Positions 23,683 through 33,435 are shown, counted from the stretch's first letter. The stretch is DNA of 44,505 bases from Bacillota bacterium (GCA_023458875.1 JAEWXO010000069.1:1-44505), one strand, 5' to 3'. The notes: generated by a model from the letters alone, not told the origin. Numbers and translations are program-made.

Positions 23683-23713
23683 GGATCACCAACAAACACG
23701 GTGATCCTTTTTT
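23683..23713 (+). terminator. Terminator between the first and second lipoprotein genes
   Basis: GGATCACC and GGTGATCC with a 9-nt loop and six T. The second gene has no clear promoter, so it may partly depend on read-through. Confidence 0.75.
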
Positions 23714-23746
23714 AATAAAAAATTTTCTACGGAGGTAAAAATTAAA

Positions 23747-24721
23747 ATGTATAAAAGCAACAAAAGAAAGATAATAACAGCATTTTTAATATGTGCTGCA
23801 GCTTTAAGTATCTCTTCATGTAATAATAACAATAACTCATCATCTACATCTGTAGTCACAGATGCAGACATTGTCTCCGGCAAAAACTCTTCAGCTGACG
23901 ATGAAAATGACGTAACATCTATCCCTGAGGCTGACGATGACGGCAATAAGATAACTGTAATTGAAGTAACCGACGAAGCCGGAAAAACAGTTACAAATGA
24001 AAAGGGAAATGTCGTTACACAATTAGCTATAGTTGACAAGTCAAATAATATCATAACAGATACCGAGGGAAAAGCCGCAAAGCCTAATATCAAAACAACT
24101 ACAAAGGCATCAGAGGCAGTAAATAACGGAGATTCTGAAACAAAAGACAACGATTCAAATTCTGACGCAGGGACAAATCCAAACGGAACAGCAGCAAATT
24201 ATAAATACGGCTCTCTTCTCTGGATGGCAAAGTACAGCGAACACGCAGTTACAAATTCCGAAGGAAACCCTACTACAAATTCAGACGGCGCGCGCTCTGA
24301 GCTCGTATTTAACGGAATCCATGAGGGCGGAGAAGTATTTGCAGTTACTTTTAAAGTAAACGAAAACACAGCTCCTGGAAATTATGATATTATTCTTGCC
24401 AAGGAAACAGGAACAAGATCAAGCTCACTCTGTGACAACAAAGGTGCTGACGTTGCTGCCAATTACTATTCAGGCGTAATTGCTGTAGGATCTGATGATG
24501 TACCTGAAGACACCACTGAACATGACGGCCTATCATTATCGCTTTCAAATGCAGCTGCAAAACCAGGTGACACAGTAACCATTTACGGAACCATTGCAAA
24601 TAATACAATGGGTATCGCAGCATTTAACACATATATCAAATATGATTCAAATTCATTTACACTTCAGAAAATCACTGCCGGATCACTTATTGCCGGAAAC
24701 GGGGAATTTCTTACTTCGTAA
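23747..24721 (+). CDS. Lipoprotein with a circularly permuted cohesin-like domain (I)
   Basis: 324 residues. Lipobox ISSC (Cys25), then an acidic linker and the DDDGNKITVIEVTD module with repeated TVT(N/D)..G. The cohesin halves are swapped: YKYGSLLWMAKYSEH and EVFAVTFKVNENTAPGNYDI (normally the second half) come first and end at SGVIAVG, and after a 13-residue linker come LSLSNAAAKPGDTVTIYGTI and FNTYIKYDSNSFTLQKI (normally the first half), ending LIAGNGEFLTS. In normal cohesins this half comes first. CGGAGG precedes the ATG. It is a paralogue of both neighbours. Confidence 0.7.
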   Translation: MYKSNKRKIITAFLICAAALSISSCNNNNNSSSTSVVTDADIVSGKNSSADDENDVTSIPEADDDGNKITVIEVTDEAGKTVTNEKGNVVTQLAIVDKSNNIITDTEGKAAKPNIKTTTKASEAVNNGDSETKDNDSNSDAGTNPNGTAANYKYGSLLWMAKYSEHAVTNSEGNPTTNSDGARSELVFNGIHEGGEVFAVTFKVNENTAPGNYDIILAKETGTRSSSLCDNKGADVAANYYSGVIAVGSDDVPEDTTEHDGLSLSLSNAAAKPGDTVTIYGTIANNTMGIAAFNTYIKYDSNSFTLQKITAGSLIAGNGEFLTS

Positions 24722-24780
24722 TTTCAAAGCTCTGTGTTGTTATAAACACTATGTTTAAAATGTTGAAAGGCAAGGATTAA

Positions 24781-25698
24781 ATGAGCAAAAAAAATAATTT
24801 CATTTTTACATCACTGCTTATATCATCAGTAATTTTATCCGTTACATCATGCAACAACAAAACAACGGATGTAAACGAAAAAAAATCCGATACATCCGTA
24901 CATTCTTCAGAATCCGTTTCTGAAGAATCTGTCAGTAAAACTACCATGAAACAGACTACATCCACACCGGACAGTAACAGCAAAGGAAACAGGATATCTG
25001 TTATTGAGGTTACAGATAAAAACGGCAATACCGTTACTGATTCTGACGGCGCCGCTGTAACCGAAATTGTTTTTAATAGTCAGGATAAAAATGATTCTGA
25101 CGGTTCATTTTTAAAACCTGATGCTTCAATAAATACCACACAGCCTTCAGTTACAGAAAAGGTACCGTTAAGACCCTCAGAAACCGCTATACATGACGCA
25201 AACGCTCCGTCTTATGAAAGTCTTAATTTTACATGGCTTTGCAGCAATAAAGAAAATACACTTCCGGGAAACGGACAGTTTGCGGTTTTCACCTTTAAAA
25301 TCAAAGAAACTGCAGAAAAAGGTGATTACAATATTCAGCTGTTATCAGCCAGCGGCGATCCGTCAAACTGCTTTGTAAAATATGACGGAACCAAAAAAAA
25401 TGCATATCTTGACGGCGGTACAATAAGCATAGGAACAGGATATACTTTACCTGACATTTTATCAGACACTACGGAAATCTATGCTAATCTTACAAATGCA
25501 AGTGGAAATCCCGGTGATACAGTCACTGTTTACATGGATATATCAAATAATTATCCGGGTGTAATAGGCTGTATCACGCTGAATATAAAGTTTGACAGAA
25601 ACGCACTTGAAATTATGTCTGTCAGACAGGGCTCGCTGTTTGATACAATCTCAAAAGGCACATTAGCAACATCTGCTGACAAAAAATTAATTTCATAA
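24781..25698 (+). CDS. Lipoprotein with a circularly permuted cohesin-like domain (II)
   Basis: 305 residues. Lipobox VTSC (Cys24), Ser/Thr-rich linker and a KGNRISVIEVTDKNGNTVTD module. As in the gene before, the second-half strands come first (FTWLCSNKENT, GQFAVFTFKIKETAEKGDYN, DGGTISIG), then a linker and the first-half strands (ANLTNASGNPGDTVTVYMDI, LNIKFDRNALEIMSVRQGSL), ending in TSADKKLIS. The shared swap in two diverged paralogues argues against assembly error. Ribosome site AAAGGCAAGG. The operon ends in a strong hairpin. Confidence 0.7.
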   Translation: MSKKNNFIFTSLLISSVILSVTSCNNKTTDVNEKKSDTSVHSSESVSEESVSKTTMKQTTSTPDSNSKGNRISVIEVTDKNGNTVTDSDGAAVTEIVFNSQDKNDSDGSFLKPDASINTTQPSVTEKVPLRPSETAIHDANAPSYESLNFTWLCSNKENTLPGNGQFAVFTFKIKETAEKGDYNIQLLSASGDPSNCFVKYDGTKKNAYLDGGTISIGTGYTLPDILSDTTEIYANLTNASGNPGDTVTVYMDISNNYPGVIGCITLNIKFDRNALEIMSVRQGSLFDTISKGTLATSADKKLIS

Positions 25699-25703
25699 TA
25701 AAA

Positions 25704-25745
25704 AATGCGGTAATCAACATATAGTATGTTATGATTACCGCATTC
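25704..25745. terminator. Bidirectional terminator
   Basis: AATGCGGTAATCA (25704-25716) and TGATTACCGCATT (25732-25744) with A- and T-tracts, between the lipoprotein operon and convergent pyrG. Confidence 0.8.
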
Positions 25746-25768
25746 TTCTAATTTGTTGTTTTGTTATT

Positions 25769-27376
25769 TTATTTAGACTCTTTATTTTTAACTGATGCTG
25801 CAATAAAGCTCTCAAATAACTTCTGAGGTTTATTTGGTCTTGATTTGAATTCAGGATGGAACTGAACACCGATAAACCACGGATGATCCTTTACCTCTAT
25901 CATCTCAACAAGACGCTCATCAGGTGAAATACCGACTATCTGGAGTCCGCTGTTGCTCAGAACCGTTCTGAAGGCATTATTGAATTCCCAGCGATGACGA
26001 TGACGTTCATATATAAGGTCCTGATTATAAATTTCAGCACTTAATGAATCCTTGCGTATTTTACATGGGTAAAGTCCAAGGCGCATTGTTCCGCCCTTTT
26101 CGGTAATATCCTTCTGGTCTGCCATAATATCGATAACGCTGAAATCATTATCAACAAACTCTGATGAATTTGCTTCAGGCATTCCTGCGACATTTCGTGC
26201 AAATTCGATTACAGCCATCTGCATTCCAAGGCAAATTCCGAATAAAGGGACCTTGTTTACTCTTGCATAGTGAATAGCTTCGATCATCCCTTCTATTCCT
26301 CTGTCGCCAAAACCACCAGGTACTATAATTCCGTCACATTCTTTAAGAATATCAGCAGCTGTATCACGTGTTATCTCTTCTGAATTTATCCAGAGGATTT
26401 CAACTGTTGCATAATTAGGAATTCCACCGTGTCTTAATGCTTCAGCAACTGAAAGATAAGCATCAGGAAGAGCAACGTATTTACCAACAAGACCTATGGT
26501 AACTGTCTTTGTTGCTGATTTCTGTTTTTCAACCATATTTGTCCAGTCAGTCAGATTAGGCTTTTTGTTTTCAAGTCCAAGATGATAACATACGCTTTCT
26601 GCAAGTCCTTCATTTTCAAGCATCATAGGAACTTCATAAAGAGAAGGTGCTGTCAGGTTCTGAATAACATCTGTTTTACGTACATTACAGAACAGGCTTA
26701 TCTTCTCTGCCATATCCTTAGGAATTTCCTGTTCGCTTCTGCATACAACAACGTTCGGCTGAATACCGAGTGAGAGAAGCTCCTTTACAGAATGCTGTGT
26801 AGGCTTTGATTTCAATTCGTTCGATCCGGCAATAAAAGGTACAAGAGTAACATGAATATACATGGCATTTTCTCTTCCGACCTCTGTTACAACCTGTCTT
26901 ATTGCTTCAAGGAACGGAGTACTTTCAATATCACCTACTGTTCCGCCTATTTCAGTTATAACAACGTCTGTTGCGCTTTGCTTCCCTACTCTGTATATTC
27001 TGTCTTTAATCTCGTTTGTAATATGAGGAATAACCTGAACCGTTCCCCCGAGGTAATCTCCCCTTCTCTCCTTGTTAAGGACATTCCAGTAAATCTTACC
27101 GGTAGTAACATTTGAGTTTACTGATAAATTTTCATCAATGAAACGTTCATAATGACCTAAGTCTAAATCTGTCTCAGCCCCGTCATCAGTTACAAAAACT
27201 TCACCATGCTGATATGGACTCATTGTACCCGGGTCAACATTTATATAAGGGTCAAACTTCTGAATTGTGACTTTATAGCCTCTTGCTTTTAAAAGTCTTC
27301 CTAAAGAAGCGGCCGTAATTCCCTTACCTAATCCTGATACAACACCGCCTGTTACAAAAACGTACTTAATAGGCAT
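25769..27376 (-). CDS. pyrG: CTP synthase
   Basis: 535 residues from the ATG at 27376, which has GGGAGGATAATT upstream; the longer frame reaches into the promoter. The N-terminal synthetase domain opens PIKYVFVTGGVVSGLGKGIT, with the UTP/ATP site and ITEIGGTVGDIES. The C-terminal glutaminase domain has the nucleophile in FGICLGMQ and HPEF near the end. It converts UTP to CTP with glutamine and ATP. It stands alone. Confidence 0.96.
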   Translation of the reverse strand: MPIKYVFVTGGVVSGLGKGITAASLGRLLKARGYKVTIQKFDPYINVDPGTMSPYQHGEVFVTDDGAETDLDLGHYERFIDENLSVNSNVTTGKIYWNVLNKERRGDYLGGTVQVIPHITNEIKDRIYRVGKQSATDVVITEIGGTVGDIESTPFLEAIRQVVTEVGRENAMYIHVTLVPFIAGSNELKSKPTQHSVKELLSLGIQPNVVVCRSEQEIPKDMAEKISLFCNVRKTDVIQNLTAPSLYEVPMMLENEGLAESVCYHLGLENKKPNLTDWTNMVEKQKSATKTVTIGLVGKYVALPDAYLSVAEALRHGGIPNYATVEILWINSEEITRDTAADILKECDGIIVPGGFGDRGIEGMIEAIHYARVNKVPLFGICLGMQMAVIEFARNVAGMPEANSSEFVDNDFSVIDIMADQKDITEKGGTMRLGLYPCKIRKDSLSAEIYNQDLIYERHRHRWEFNNAFRTVLSNSGLQIVGISPDERLVEMIEVKDHPWFIGVQFHPEFKSRPNKPQKLFESFIAASVKNKESK

Positions 27377-27419
27377 AATTATCCTCCCGATTATATATAT
27401 TAAAAAACACAATACTTCT

Positions 27420-27448
27420 ATTTTACTATTTTCCGCACAAAAAATCAA
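27420..27448 (-). promoter_or_regulatory. Promoter of pyrG
   Basis: TTGATT, 17 bp, TAAAAT on the minus strand. No GGGC start typical of CTP-sensing reiterative transcription is seen. The rest of 27449-27630 is AT-rich with no gene. Confidence 0.6.
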
Positions 27449-27633
27449 TCTTTTTTTAAAAACTTATTAATTAACAATATAAAAAAAGAACATCATTTAA
27501 TATACTAAATCAGTTATTATTACAAGCTTATGAAAGATTCTTTTTATTATAGTCATAATATACGATATATAAAGTTTTTTTCATACCTATAGAATTAAAA
27601 ATGATAATATAAATAACTTTTTTCAAAAAACCC

Positions 27634-27662
27634 TTGAAATTATTCTTAATTTAGTATAGAAT
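27634..27662 (+). promoter_or_regulatory. Promoter of gapA
   Basis: TTGAAA, 17 bp, TAGAAT; TGGAGG follows about 30 nt later. Confidence 0.65.
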
Positions 27663-27710
27663 ATATACATAGACTTTTTTATAACAATTATTTATGGAGG
27701 TATTTTAACA

Positions 27711-28721
27711 ATGGCAGTTAAAGTTGCAATTAATGGTTTTGGACGTATAGGACGTCTTGCATTCAGACAGATGTTCGGTGCTGAAGGATATGAAGTAGTT
27801 GCTATCAACGATCTTACAAATCCTACAATGCTCGCTCATCTTCTCAAGTATGATACAGCTCAGGGCAGATATGATGGACATACTGTTGAATCAAGTGATG
27901 ATTCTATCACTGTTGACGGCAAGGAAATCAAGATCTACGCTAAGGCTAACGCTGCTGAACTTCCTTGGGGTGAAATCGGTGTTGATGTAGTTCTCGAATG
28001 TACAGGCTTCTATGTTTCTAAAGCTAAGTCACAGGCTCACCTTGATGCAGGTGCTAAGAAGGTTGTTATTTCAGCTCCGGCAGGAAATGATCTTCCTACT
28101 ATCGTTTACAGCGTAAACGAAAAGACACTTACTAAGGATGACAAAATCATTTCAGCTGCTTCATGCACAACAAACTGTCTTGCTCCTATGGCTAAGGCTC
28201 TTAATGATCTTGCTCCTATCAAGAGTGGTATCATGTCAACAATTCACGCTTATACAGGAGACCAGATGATTCTTGATGGTCCTCACAGAAAGGGTGACCT
28301 CAGAAGAGCAAGAGCTGGTGCTGCTAATATAGTTCCTAACTCAACAGGTGCTGCAAAGGCTATCGGCCTTGTAATTCCAGAGCTTAACGGCAAGCTCATC
28401 GGTTCTGCACAGAGAGTTCCTGTTCCAACAGGTTCAACAACAATTCTTACAGCTGTTGTAGAAGGTACAGTAACTGTTGATCAGATCAACGCTGCTATGA
28501 AGGCTGCTGCTTCTGAATCATTCGGTTACAACACAGATGAAATTGTATCTTCAGATATCATCGGTATCACATACGGTTCACTCTTCGACGCAACACAGAC
28601 AATGTGCACAGCAATGGATAACGGTACTACACAGGTTCAGGTTATTTCATGGTATGACAATGAAAATTCATATACAAGCCAGATGGTTAGAACTATCAAG
28701 TATTTTGCTGAATTAGGCTAA
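27711..28721 (+). CDS. gapA: Glyceraldehyde-3-phosphate dehydrogenase
   Basis: 336 residues, full length. NAD-binding INGFGRIGRLAFRQ, catalytic Cys152 in SAASCTTNCLAP, and WYDNENSYTSQMVRT at the end. Asp34 in AINDLTNP favours NAD. It catalyses the oxidative phosphorylation step of glycolysis. Codon use is strongly biased (for example GCT, AAG, CTT), unlike its neighbours, as expected for a very highly expressed gene. It has its own terminator. Confidence 0.97.
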   Translation: MAVKVAINGFGRIGRLAFRQMFGAEGYEVVAINDLTNPTMLAHLLKYDTAQGRYDGHTVESSDDSITVDGKEIKIYAKANAAELPWGEIGVDVVLECTGFYVSKAKSQAHLDAGAKKVVISAPAGNDLPTIVYSVNEKTLTKDDKIISAASCTTNCLAPMAKALNDLAPIKSGIMSTIHAYTGDQMILDGPHRKGDLRRARAGAANIVPNSTGAAKAIGLVIPELNGKLIGSAQRVPVPTGSTTILTAVVEGTVTVDQINAAMKAAASESFGYNTDEIVSSDIIGITYGSLFDATQTMCTAMDNGTTQVQVISWYDNENSYTSQMVRTIKYFAELG

Positions 28722-28749
28722 TTTATTATACTTGTTATTTTCAGACAGA

Positions 28750-28776
28750 GGGTTAGCACTGCTAGCCCTTTGTTTT
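28750..28776 (+). terminator. Terminator of gapA
   Basis: GGGTTAGC and GCTAGCCC with a 3-nt loop, then TTTGTTTTTT. Confidence 0.8.
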
Positions 28777-28809
28777 TTAAATTTTTTAATTTACAGTAAA
28801 AGGAGAATA

Positions 28810-30006
28810 ATGATGAAAATAAGAAAATTTATCTGCACAATAACTGCAGCTATCATGGGTCTTTCATGCATGTCGTTTTCTGCAGCTTCCGCTGCAGAAA
28901 AAAAAGAAAGTGTACTTATACTCGGAGACAGTATAGGTGCCGGATACAAGGCTTCACAAAGCTTTGGCACTATCGTTTCCGATTATCTCGGTGCTGATTA
29001 TAAAAACCTTGCAGTCAACGGTAAAAAAACATCCGAGCTTCTGGACAGTGTAAAAAATGATTCTGAAACCAGGGATGATATCAAAAAAGCGGACAGGATT
29101 TTTATTTCAATAGGCGGAAATGATTATTTATCAATATTAAAAAGTGTAATGAATGAATACAAATCAGAGGGAGACTCATTTCAGGACATAAAAAACAAAA
29201 TGGCGGCTGATTCACTGAATGTTTTATCAAAGCTTTCAGTTATGTCTGATGTAACCTCCCCTGCTACTGAAAATATAAATACTACAGTTTCACAGATAAA
29301 AACAATAAACCCTGACTGTGAAATTACAGTTCTGGCTTTGTATAATCCGGTTGACGGTATGAGCATTTCAGACCCAAGTCTTAATATGTTAAGTTCTTTT
29401 GTAAGTCCTATAATCAATACATTTAATAACAAACTTAAATTGATGGACGGAATGAAAATTGCACCGGTAAATGAATACTTTAAAGACAACATATATACAT
29501 ACACATATATGGAAGACACGGATGTTCATCCTAATGATGCAGGACATATTAAAATAGCAGCATCCATACTCAGCAATATCACAGGTGAAAATATAAACAC
29601 TGTTTTAGGCAAAATATTCGGCAAGCTTACTCCACAGCAGCTTGATGCCCTTCCTTCACAGCTTAAGGACGGTATAGAAATTATAGAGCCTCAGCTTACA
29701 ACAGCGCCGGTAACAACCACTGCCACATCCGCTTCAGCAACGACTGCCGCTCCTGCTTCAACATCTCCCGCTGCTTCTGCAACATCCGCAGCAACAGTCT
29801 CCGGAGCACAAAGCACATCACCTTCCGGCACATCAGCCTCAGTATCATCTTCTTCAACAGCCTCATCAACAACCACAGCCAGAATTACTGTAAAGCAAAG
29901 CCCTGCAACATCAGATAACGGAATCAGCGGAGCAGTTATATTTATAGGCCTTTTAAGCACTGCTTCAATTGTATTTACAGCTTCACGCAAAAGGGAAAAT
30001 AAATAA
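28810..30006 (+). CDS. Secreted, membrane-anchored SGNH/GDSL hydrolase
   Basis: 398 residues from the ATG at 28810 (AAGGAG upstream); the longer frame starts before the gapA terminator. Signal peptide to about SAASAA, then VLILGDSIGAGYKASQSFG (Ser), ISIGGNDYL (Gly/Asn) and DTDVHPNDAGH (Asp/His). A Thr/Ala/Ser-rich linker of about 75 residues follows and a last hydrophobic helix with ASRKRENK, a stop-transfer anchor. By family an esterase or deacetylase, perhaps for acetylated polysaccharide, at the cell surface. Confidence 0.85.
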   Translation: MMKIRKFICTITAAIMGLSCMSFSAASAAEKKESVLILGDSIGAGYKASQSFGTIVSDYLGADYKNLAVNGKKTSELLDSVKNDSETRDDIKKADRIFISIGGNDYLSILKSVMNEYKSEGDSFQDIKNKMAADSLNVLSKLSVMSDVTSPATENINTTVSQIKTINPDCEITVLALYNPVDGMSISDPSLNMLSSFVSPIINTFNNKLKLMDGMKIAPVNEYFKDNIYTYTYMEDTDVHPNDAGHIKIAASILSNITGENINTVLGKIFGKLTPQQLDALPSQLKDGIEIIEPQLTTAPVTTTATSASATTAAPASTSPAASATSAATVSGAQSTSPSGTSASVSSSSTASSTTTARITVKQSPATSDNGISGAVIFIGLLSTASIVFTASRKRENK

Positions 30007-30035
30007 AAGATTTACCTGTCATTAATTTAAAAACA

Positions 30036-30081
30036 AAAGATGTAACAAAGCTTATAATTATGCTCTGTTACATCTTTTTTT
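30036..30081. terminator. Bidirectional terminator
   Basis: AAAGATGTAACA (30036-30047) and TGTTACATCTTT (30066-30077), with A- and T-tracts; serves the SGNH gene and hemW, overlapping the hemW stop. Confidence 0.8.
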
Positions 30082-31186
30082 AAACTTCTGACAACAGGTC
30101 AGATATTATTGAATTTGACAGTAAAAATCCCTCCGGTGTAAGACTGATTACAGAATCCTGTATTTTTAATAAAGAAGCTTTTCTGAATTTTTCAGCATGT
30201 TTTAGTATATCCGGCGCATATTCAGGATATCGTCTTAAATCAAGTCCCACGGTAAGTCTGAGTGCAAGCATTGCTTTTTCAAAGAAATCCCCGGGATGCT
30301 CTTCATTTATTATTTCATCCTGATTTTCGGATGAAATAAATTTATTTACGTCTCTCGGTACTTCGTATCTTTTATTTCTGAAGAAAGAATGTGCCGAAGG
30401 GCCGATACCTATATACTCCTGACAGTGCCAGTATTTAAGGTTGTGTCTGCTCCGGAATCCATCCTTTGAAAAATTTGATATTTCATACTGCTCAAATCCC
30501 TTATCGGATAATCTTTTTACTGCTGCAATGTACATTTCTGCAGTTTTGTCATCATCAGGCAGGTAATCCGATATTCTGTTTTTATAGTACTCTGTTCCTT
30601 TTTCTATTTTAAGAATATATGCCGATATATGCTTTACCGGAAGCTCTGCAACCATATCAATTGATTTTTCAAGTGTCTGAATTGTCTGATCTTTTATTGA
30701 TATCATCAGATCGGCTGATATGTTATCAAAGCCCGATTCAGATGCTGACAATATAATTTCGGATGCTTCCGCAAAATTATGAATACGGCCAAGTGCAGAA
30801 AGCTCTGTGTCGTTTGCTGACTGAATACCTACCGAAAGTCTGTTAATGCCGGCGTTTCTGAGAGAAACAAGTTTATTCTTATCGGCGGTTTTAGGATTAA
30901 GTTCAATCGTTATCTCTGAGCTTTCAATATTACATGACTTACTTATTGCTTTTAAAACAGCTTCATAAAATGAAACAGGCATAACAGACGGGGTACCTCC
31001 GCCGAAGTACACTGTATCAAATACCAGGCTTTTATTATCTGAAAGATATTTTTTTATATTCCGTACTACGGCGTCCGTATACTTATCAAATAAATCTGAA
31101 TCGTGATTTGTTATTGAATAAAAATCACAGTACGGACACTTTTTTACGCAGAACGGAACATGGATATACAAACCGACTTCACTCAT
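30080..31186 (-). CDS. hemW: Radical SAM protein HemW (HemN-like)
   Basis: 368 residues. The start LYIHVPFCVKKCPYCDFYS has the radical SAM cluster Cys13, Cys17 and Cys20; VYFGGGTPS, ELNPKT, RLSVGIQSAND and GFEQYEISNFSKDG follow. The spacing CxxxCxxC with CDFYS and a lack of a fourth N-terminal Cys favours HemW, a heme chaperone, over coproporphyrinogen oxidase HemN. Its ATG overlaps the stop of the preceding zinc-ribbon gene (ATGA). It is downstream of lepA, a conserved order in Firmicutes. Confidence 0.93.
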   Translation of the reverse strand: MSEVGLYIHVPFCVKKCPYCDFYSITNHDSDLFDKYTDAVVRNIKKYLSDNKSLVFDTVYFGGGTPSVMPVSFYEAVLKAISKSCNIESSEITIELNPKTADKNKLVSLRNAGINRLSVGIQSANDTELSALGRIHNFAEASEIILSASESGFDNISADLMISIKDQTIQTLEKSIDMVAELPVKHISAYILKIEKGTEYYKNRISDYLPDDDKTAEMYIAAVKRLSDKGFEQYEISNFSKDGFRSRHNLKYWHCQEYIGIGPSAHSFFRNKRYEVPRDVNKFISSENQDEIINEEHPGDFFEKAMLALRLTVGLDLRRYPEYAPDILKHAEKFRKASLLKIQDSVISLTPEGFLLSNSIISDLLSEV

Positions 31187-31494
31187 TTAATATCCCTTCG
31201 GTTGTTCTGTTCAAGGTCAAAAAACAATCCGTTTATTATCATACACAGCAGATATACACCTATAAATGCAATTATGCAGATAAGCGGATTTACAAATTCA
31301 CGTATAGTATTGGCAATGATGAATATCAGAACAATACTTATAAGTATTGTTCTGAAAATTGTGGACTTAAATCCGTGGACAGCATGTTTTCCGCACTCGG
31401 GGCATGCTTTTCCTTTTGATGCCATCCCGCCTGCAGTGGCTTTTTTTAAAAATGAAAATGTCTGTTTTTCACAATACGGGCATCTGTATTTCAT
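31183..31494 (-). CDS. Zinc-ribbon membrane protein, function unknown
   Basis: 103 residues. An N-terminal zinc ribbon (CPYCEKQ and CPECGKH, two CxxC pairs) is followed by two membrane helices and a short basic/acidic tail. It lies between lepA (23 bp upstream) and hemW (4-bp overlap), so it is surely co-transcribed. No family recognised. Confidence 0.7.
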   Translation of the reverse strand: MKYRCPYCEKQTFSFLKKATAGGMASKGKACPECGKHAVHGFKSTIFRTILISIVLIFIIANTIREFVNPLICIIAFIGVYLLCMIINGLFFDLEQNNRRDIK

Positions 31495-31517
31495 ATATTA
31501 ACCGACTCCTTTCAGGA

Positions 31518-33320
31518 TTACTCGTCACGCTTGAGAACACTCATAAATGCTTCCTGAGGAACCTCTACGGTTCCAAGCTGACGCATCCTTTTCTTTCCTT
31601 CCTTCTGTTTTTCCAGGAGTTTCTTCTTTCTGGTGATGTCTCCTCCATAGCATTTTGCAAGTACATCCTTACGCATTGCCTTTATTGTCTCACGTGCAAT
31701 GATTTTTCCGCCTATTGCTGCCTGGACAGGAATCTCAAACATCTGTCGCGGAATATTTTCTTTAAGCTTTTCAACCATTCTTCTTGCTCTTGCATATGCA
31801 TTGTCCGCATGTATAATAAACGACAGTGCGTCAACTACCTCTCCGTTAAGCATAATGTCAAGCTTTACGAGCTTCGCTGGTGAATATCCTATAAGCTCAT
31901 AGTCAAACGACGCATAACCTCTTGTCCTTGACTTAAGCGCATCAAAAAAGTCATATACAATTTCATTAAGAGGAAGCTCATAATGAATATTGACACGTGT
32001 GTCATCAAGGTAATCCATCGTTTTGAATACACCTCTTCTGTTCTGGCACAGCTCCATTATATTTCCGACAAATTCTGACGGTGCAAGAATTTCTGCCTTT
32101 ACCATCGGCTCCTCTGCTGACTGTATGAGTGTTACATCCGGATAATTTGTAGGGTTATCTATATAAACCGTTTCACCGTTTGTAAGCGTTATTTTAAATA
32201 TTACTGACGGTGCTGTTGTTACAAGATCAAGATTGTACTCACGTTCAAGTCTTTCCTGTATTATCTCCATATGCAGAAGTCCAAGGAAGCCGCATCTGAA
32301 GCCGAAGCCGAGTGCTATTGAGGTTTCAGGCTCAAATGAAAGTGAAGCATCATTGAGCTGCAGCTTTTCAAGTGCTTCTCTTAAATCAACATATTTTGCA
32401 CCGTCCGCAGGATAAATTCCGCAGAATACCATAGGATTTACTTTTCTGTATCCCGGCAATGCCTCATCGCATGGATTTTCACTGTTTGTAACAGTATCTC
32501 CGACCTGTGTATCGCCTATATATTTGATTGAAGCTGAAATATATCCTACCTCACCTGCACGGAGTATACCCGTATTTATATGATTTGTCGCATCCATGTA
32601 GCCTGCTTCAACTACATTGAACTGTGCACAGGTTGCCATAAGCTTTATTTTATCGCCTGTTCTGACAGTTCCCTCTTTTATTCTTACATAAATAATAACA
32701 CCCTTGTAAGAATCATAAAAGCTGTCAAATATAAGTGCCTTTAAAGGGGCATCCTCGTCACCCTTCGGAGGAGGAACCTCCTTAACTACCTTTTCAAGGA
32801 CAGCCTCGATATTTGTGCCCATTTTAGCAGAAATACGCGGTGCATCCATTGCAGGAATACCGATAATATTTTCTACCTCATTGCATACACGCTCAGGATC
32901 TGCTGAAGGCAGATCGATTTTATTCACGACAGGTACTACCTCAAGATCGTGTTCTATTGCAAGATAAGTATTTGCAAGAGTCTGAGCCTCAATTCCCTGT
33001 GACGCATCAACAACAAGTACAGCACCCTCACATGCCGCAAGGGATCTTGATACCTCATAATTAAAGTCAACATGTCCCGGAGTATCTATAAGGTTAAATG
33101 TATATTCTTCTCCGTCATCAGCCTTGTAAATAAGTCTTACCGCTCTTGCTTTTATCGTAATACCTCTCTCTCGTTCAATATCCATATTGTCGAGGAGCTG
33201 TTCTTCCATGTCCCTTACTGCAACAGTCTGGGTTTTTTCAAGGATTCTGTCTGCAAGCGTGGATTTACCGTGATCTATATGTGCTATAATACAAAAATTT
33301 CTTATTTTATCATTAGCCAA
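31518..33320 (-). CDS. lepA: Elongation factor 4 (LepA)
   Basis: 600 residues, normal length. G1 AHIDHGKST, switch region GITIKARAV, G3 DTPGHVDF, G4 NKIDLPSA, and the C-terminal YGGDITRKKKLLEKQKEGKKRMR region specific to LepA. It back-translocates or remodels stalled ribosomes. The start codon is TTG at 33320 with GGAGGG upstream. It heads the lepA-zinc ribbon-hemW operon. Confidence 0.96.
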   Translation of the reverse strand: MANDKIRNFCIIAHIDHGKSTLADRILEKTQTVAVRDMEEQLLDNMDIERERGITIKARAVRLIYKADDGEEYTFNLIDTPGHVDFNYEVSRSLAACEGAVLVVDASQGIEAQTLANTYLAIEHDLEVVPVVNKIDLPSADPERVCNEVENIIGIPAMDAPRISAKMGTNIEAVLEKVVKEVPPPKGDEDAPLKALIFDSFYDSYKGVIIYVRIKEGTVRTGDKIKLMATCAQFNVVEAGYMDATNHINTGILRAGEVGYISASIKYIGDTQVGDTVTNSENPCDEALPGYRKVNPMVFCGIYPADGAKYVDLREALEKLQLNDASLSFEPETSIALGFGFRCGFLGLLHMEIIQERLEREYNLDLVTTAPSVIFKITLTNGETVYIDNPTNYPDVTLIQSAEEPMVKAEILAPSEFVGNIMELCQNRRGVFKTMDYLDDTRVNIHYELPLNEIVYDFFDALKSRTRGYASFDYELIGYSPAKLVKLDIMLNGEVVDALSFIIHADNAYARARRMVEKLKENIPRQMFEIPVQAAIGGKIIARETIKAMRKDVLAKCYGGDITRKKKLLEKQKEGKKRMRQLGTVEVPQEAFMSVLKRDE

Positions 33321-33435
33321 AGTTTTCCCTCCGTTAAATTGTTTAATGTGTGCTTAATAAATTATATCATAGCGGGGGTTTAATGTAAAGAATTTTAAAA
33401 TATTTTTACCGTTTATAATATGCCTTAACAGATAA

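Noticed and set aside
28732..28809. Longer start for the secreted SGNH hydrolase
   Set aside because: It lies upstream of and across the gapA terminator; the later ATG has a ribosome site followed by a signal peptide.
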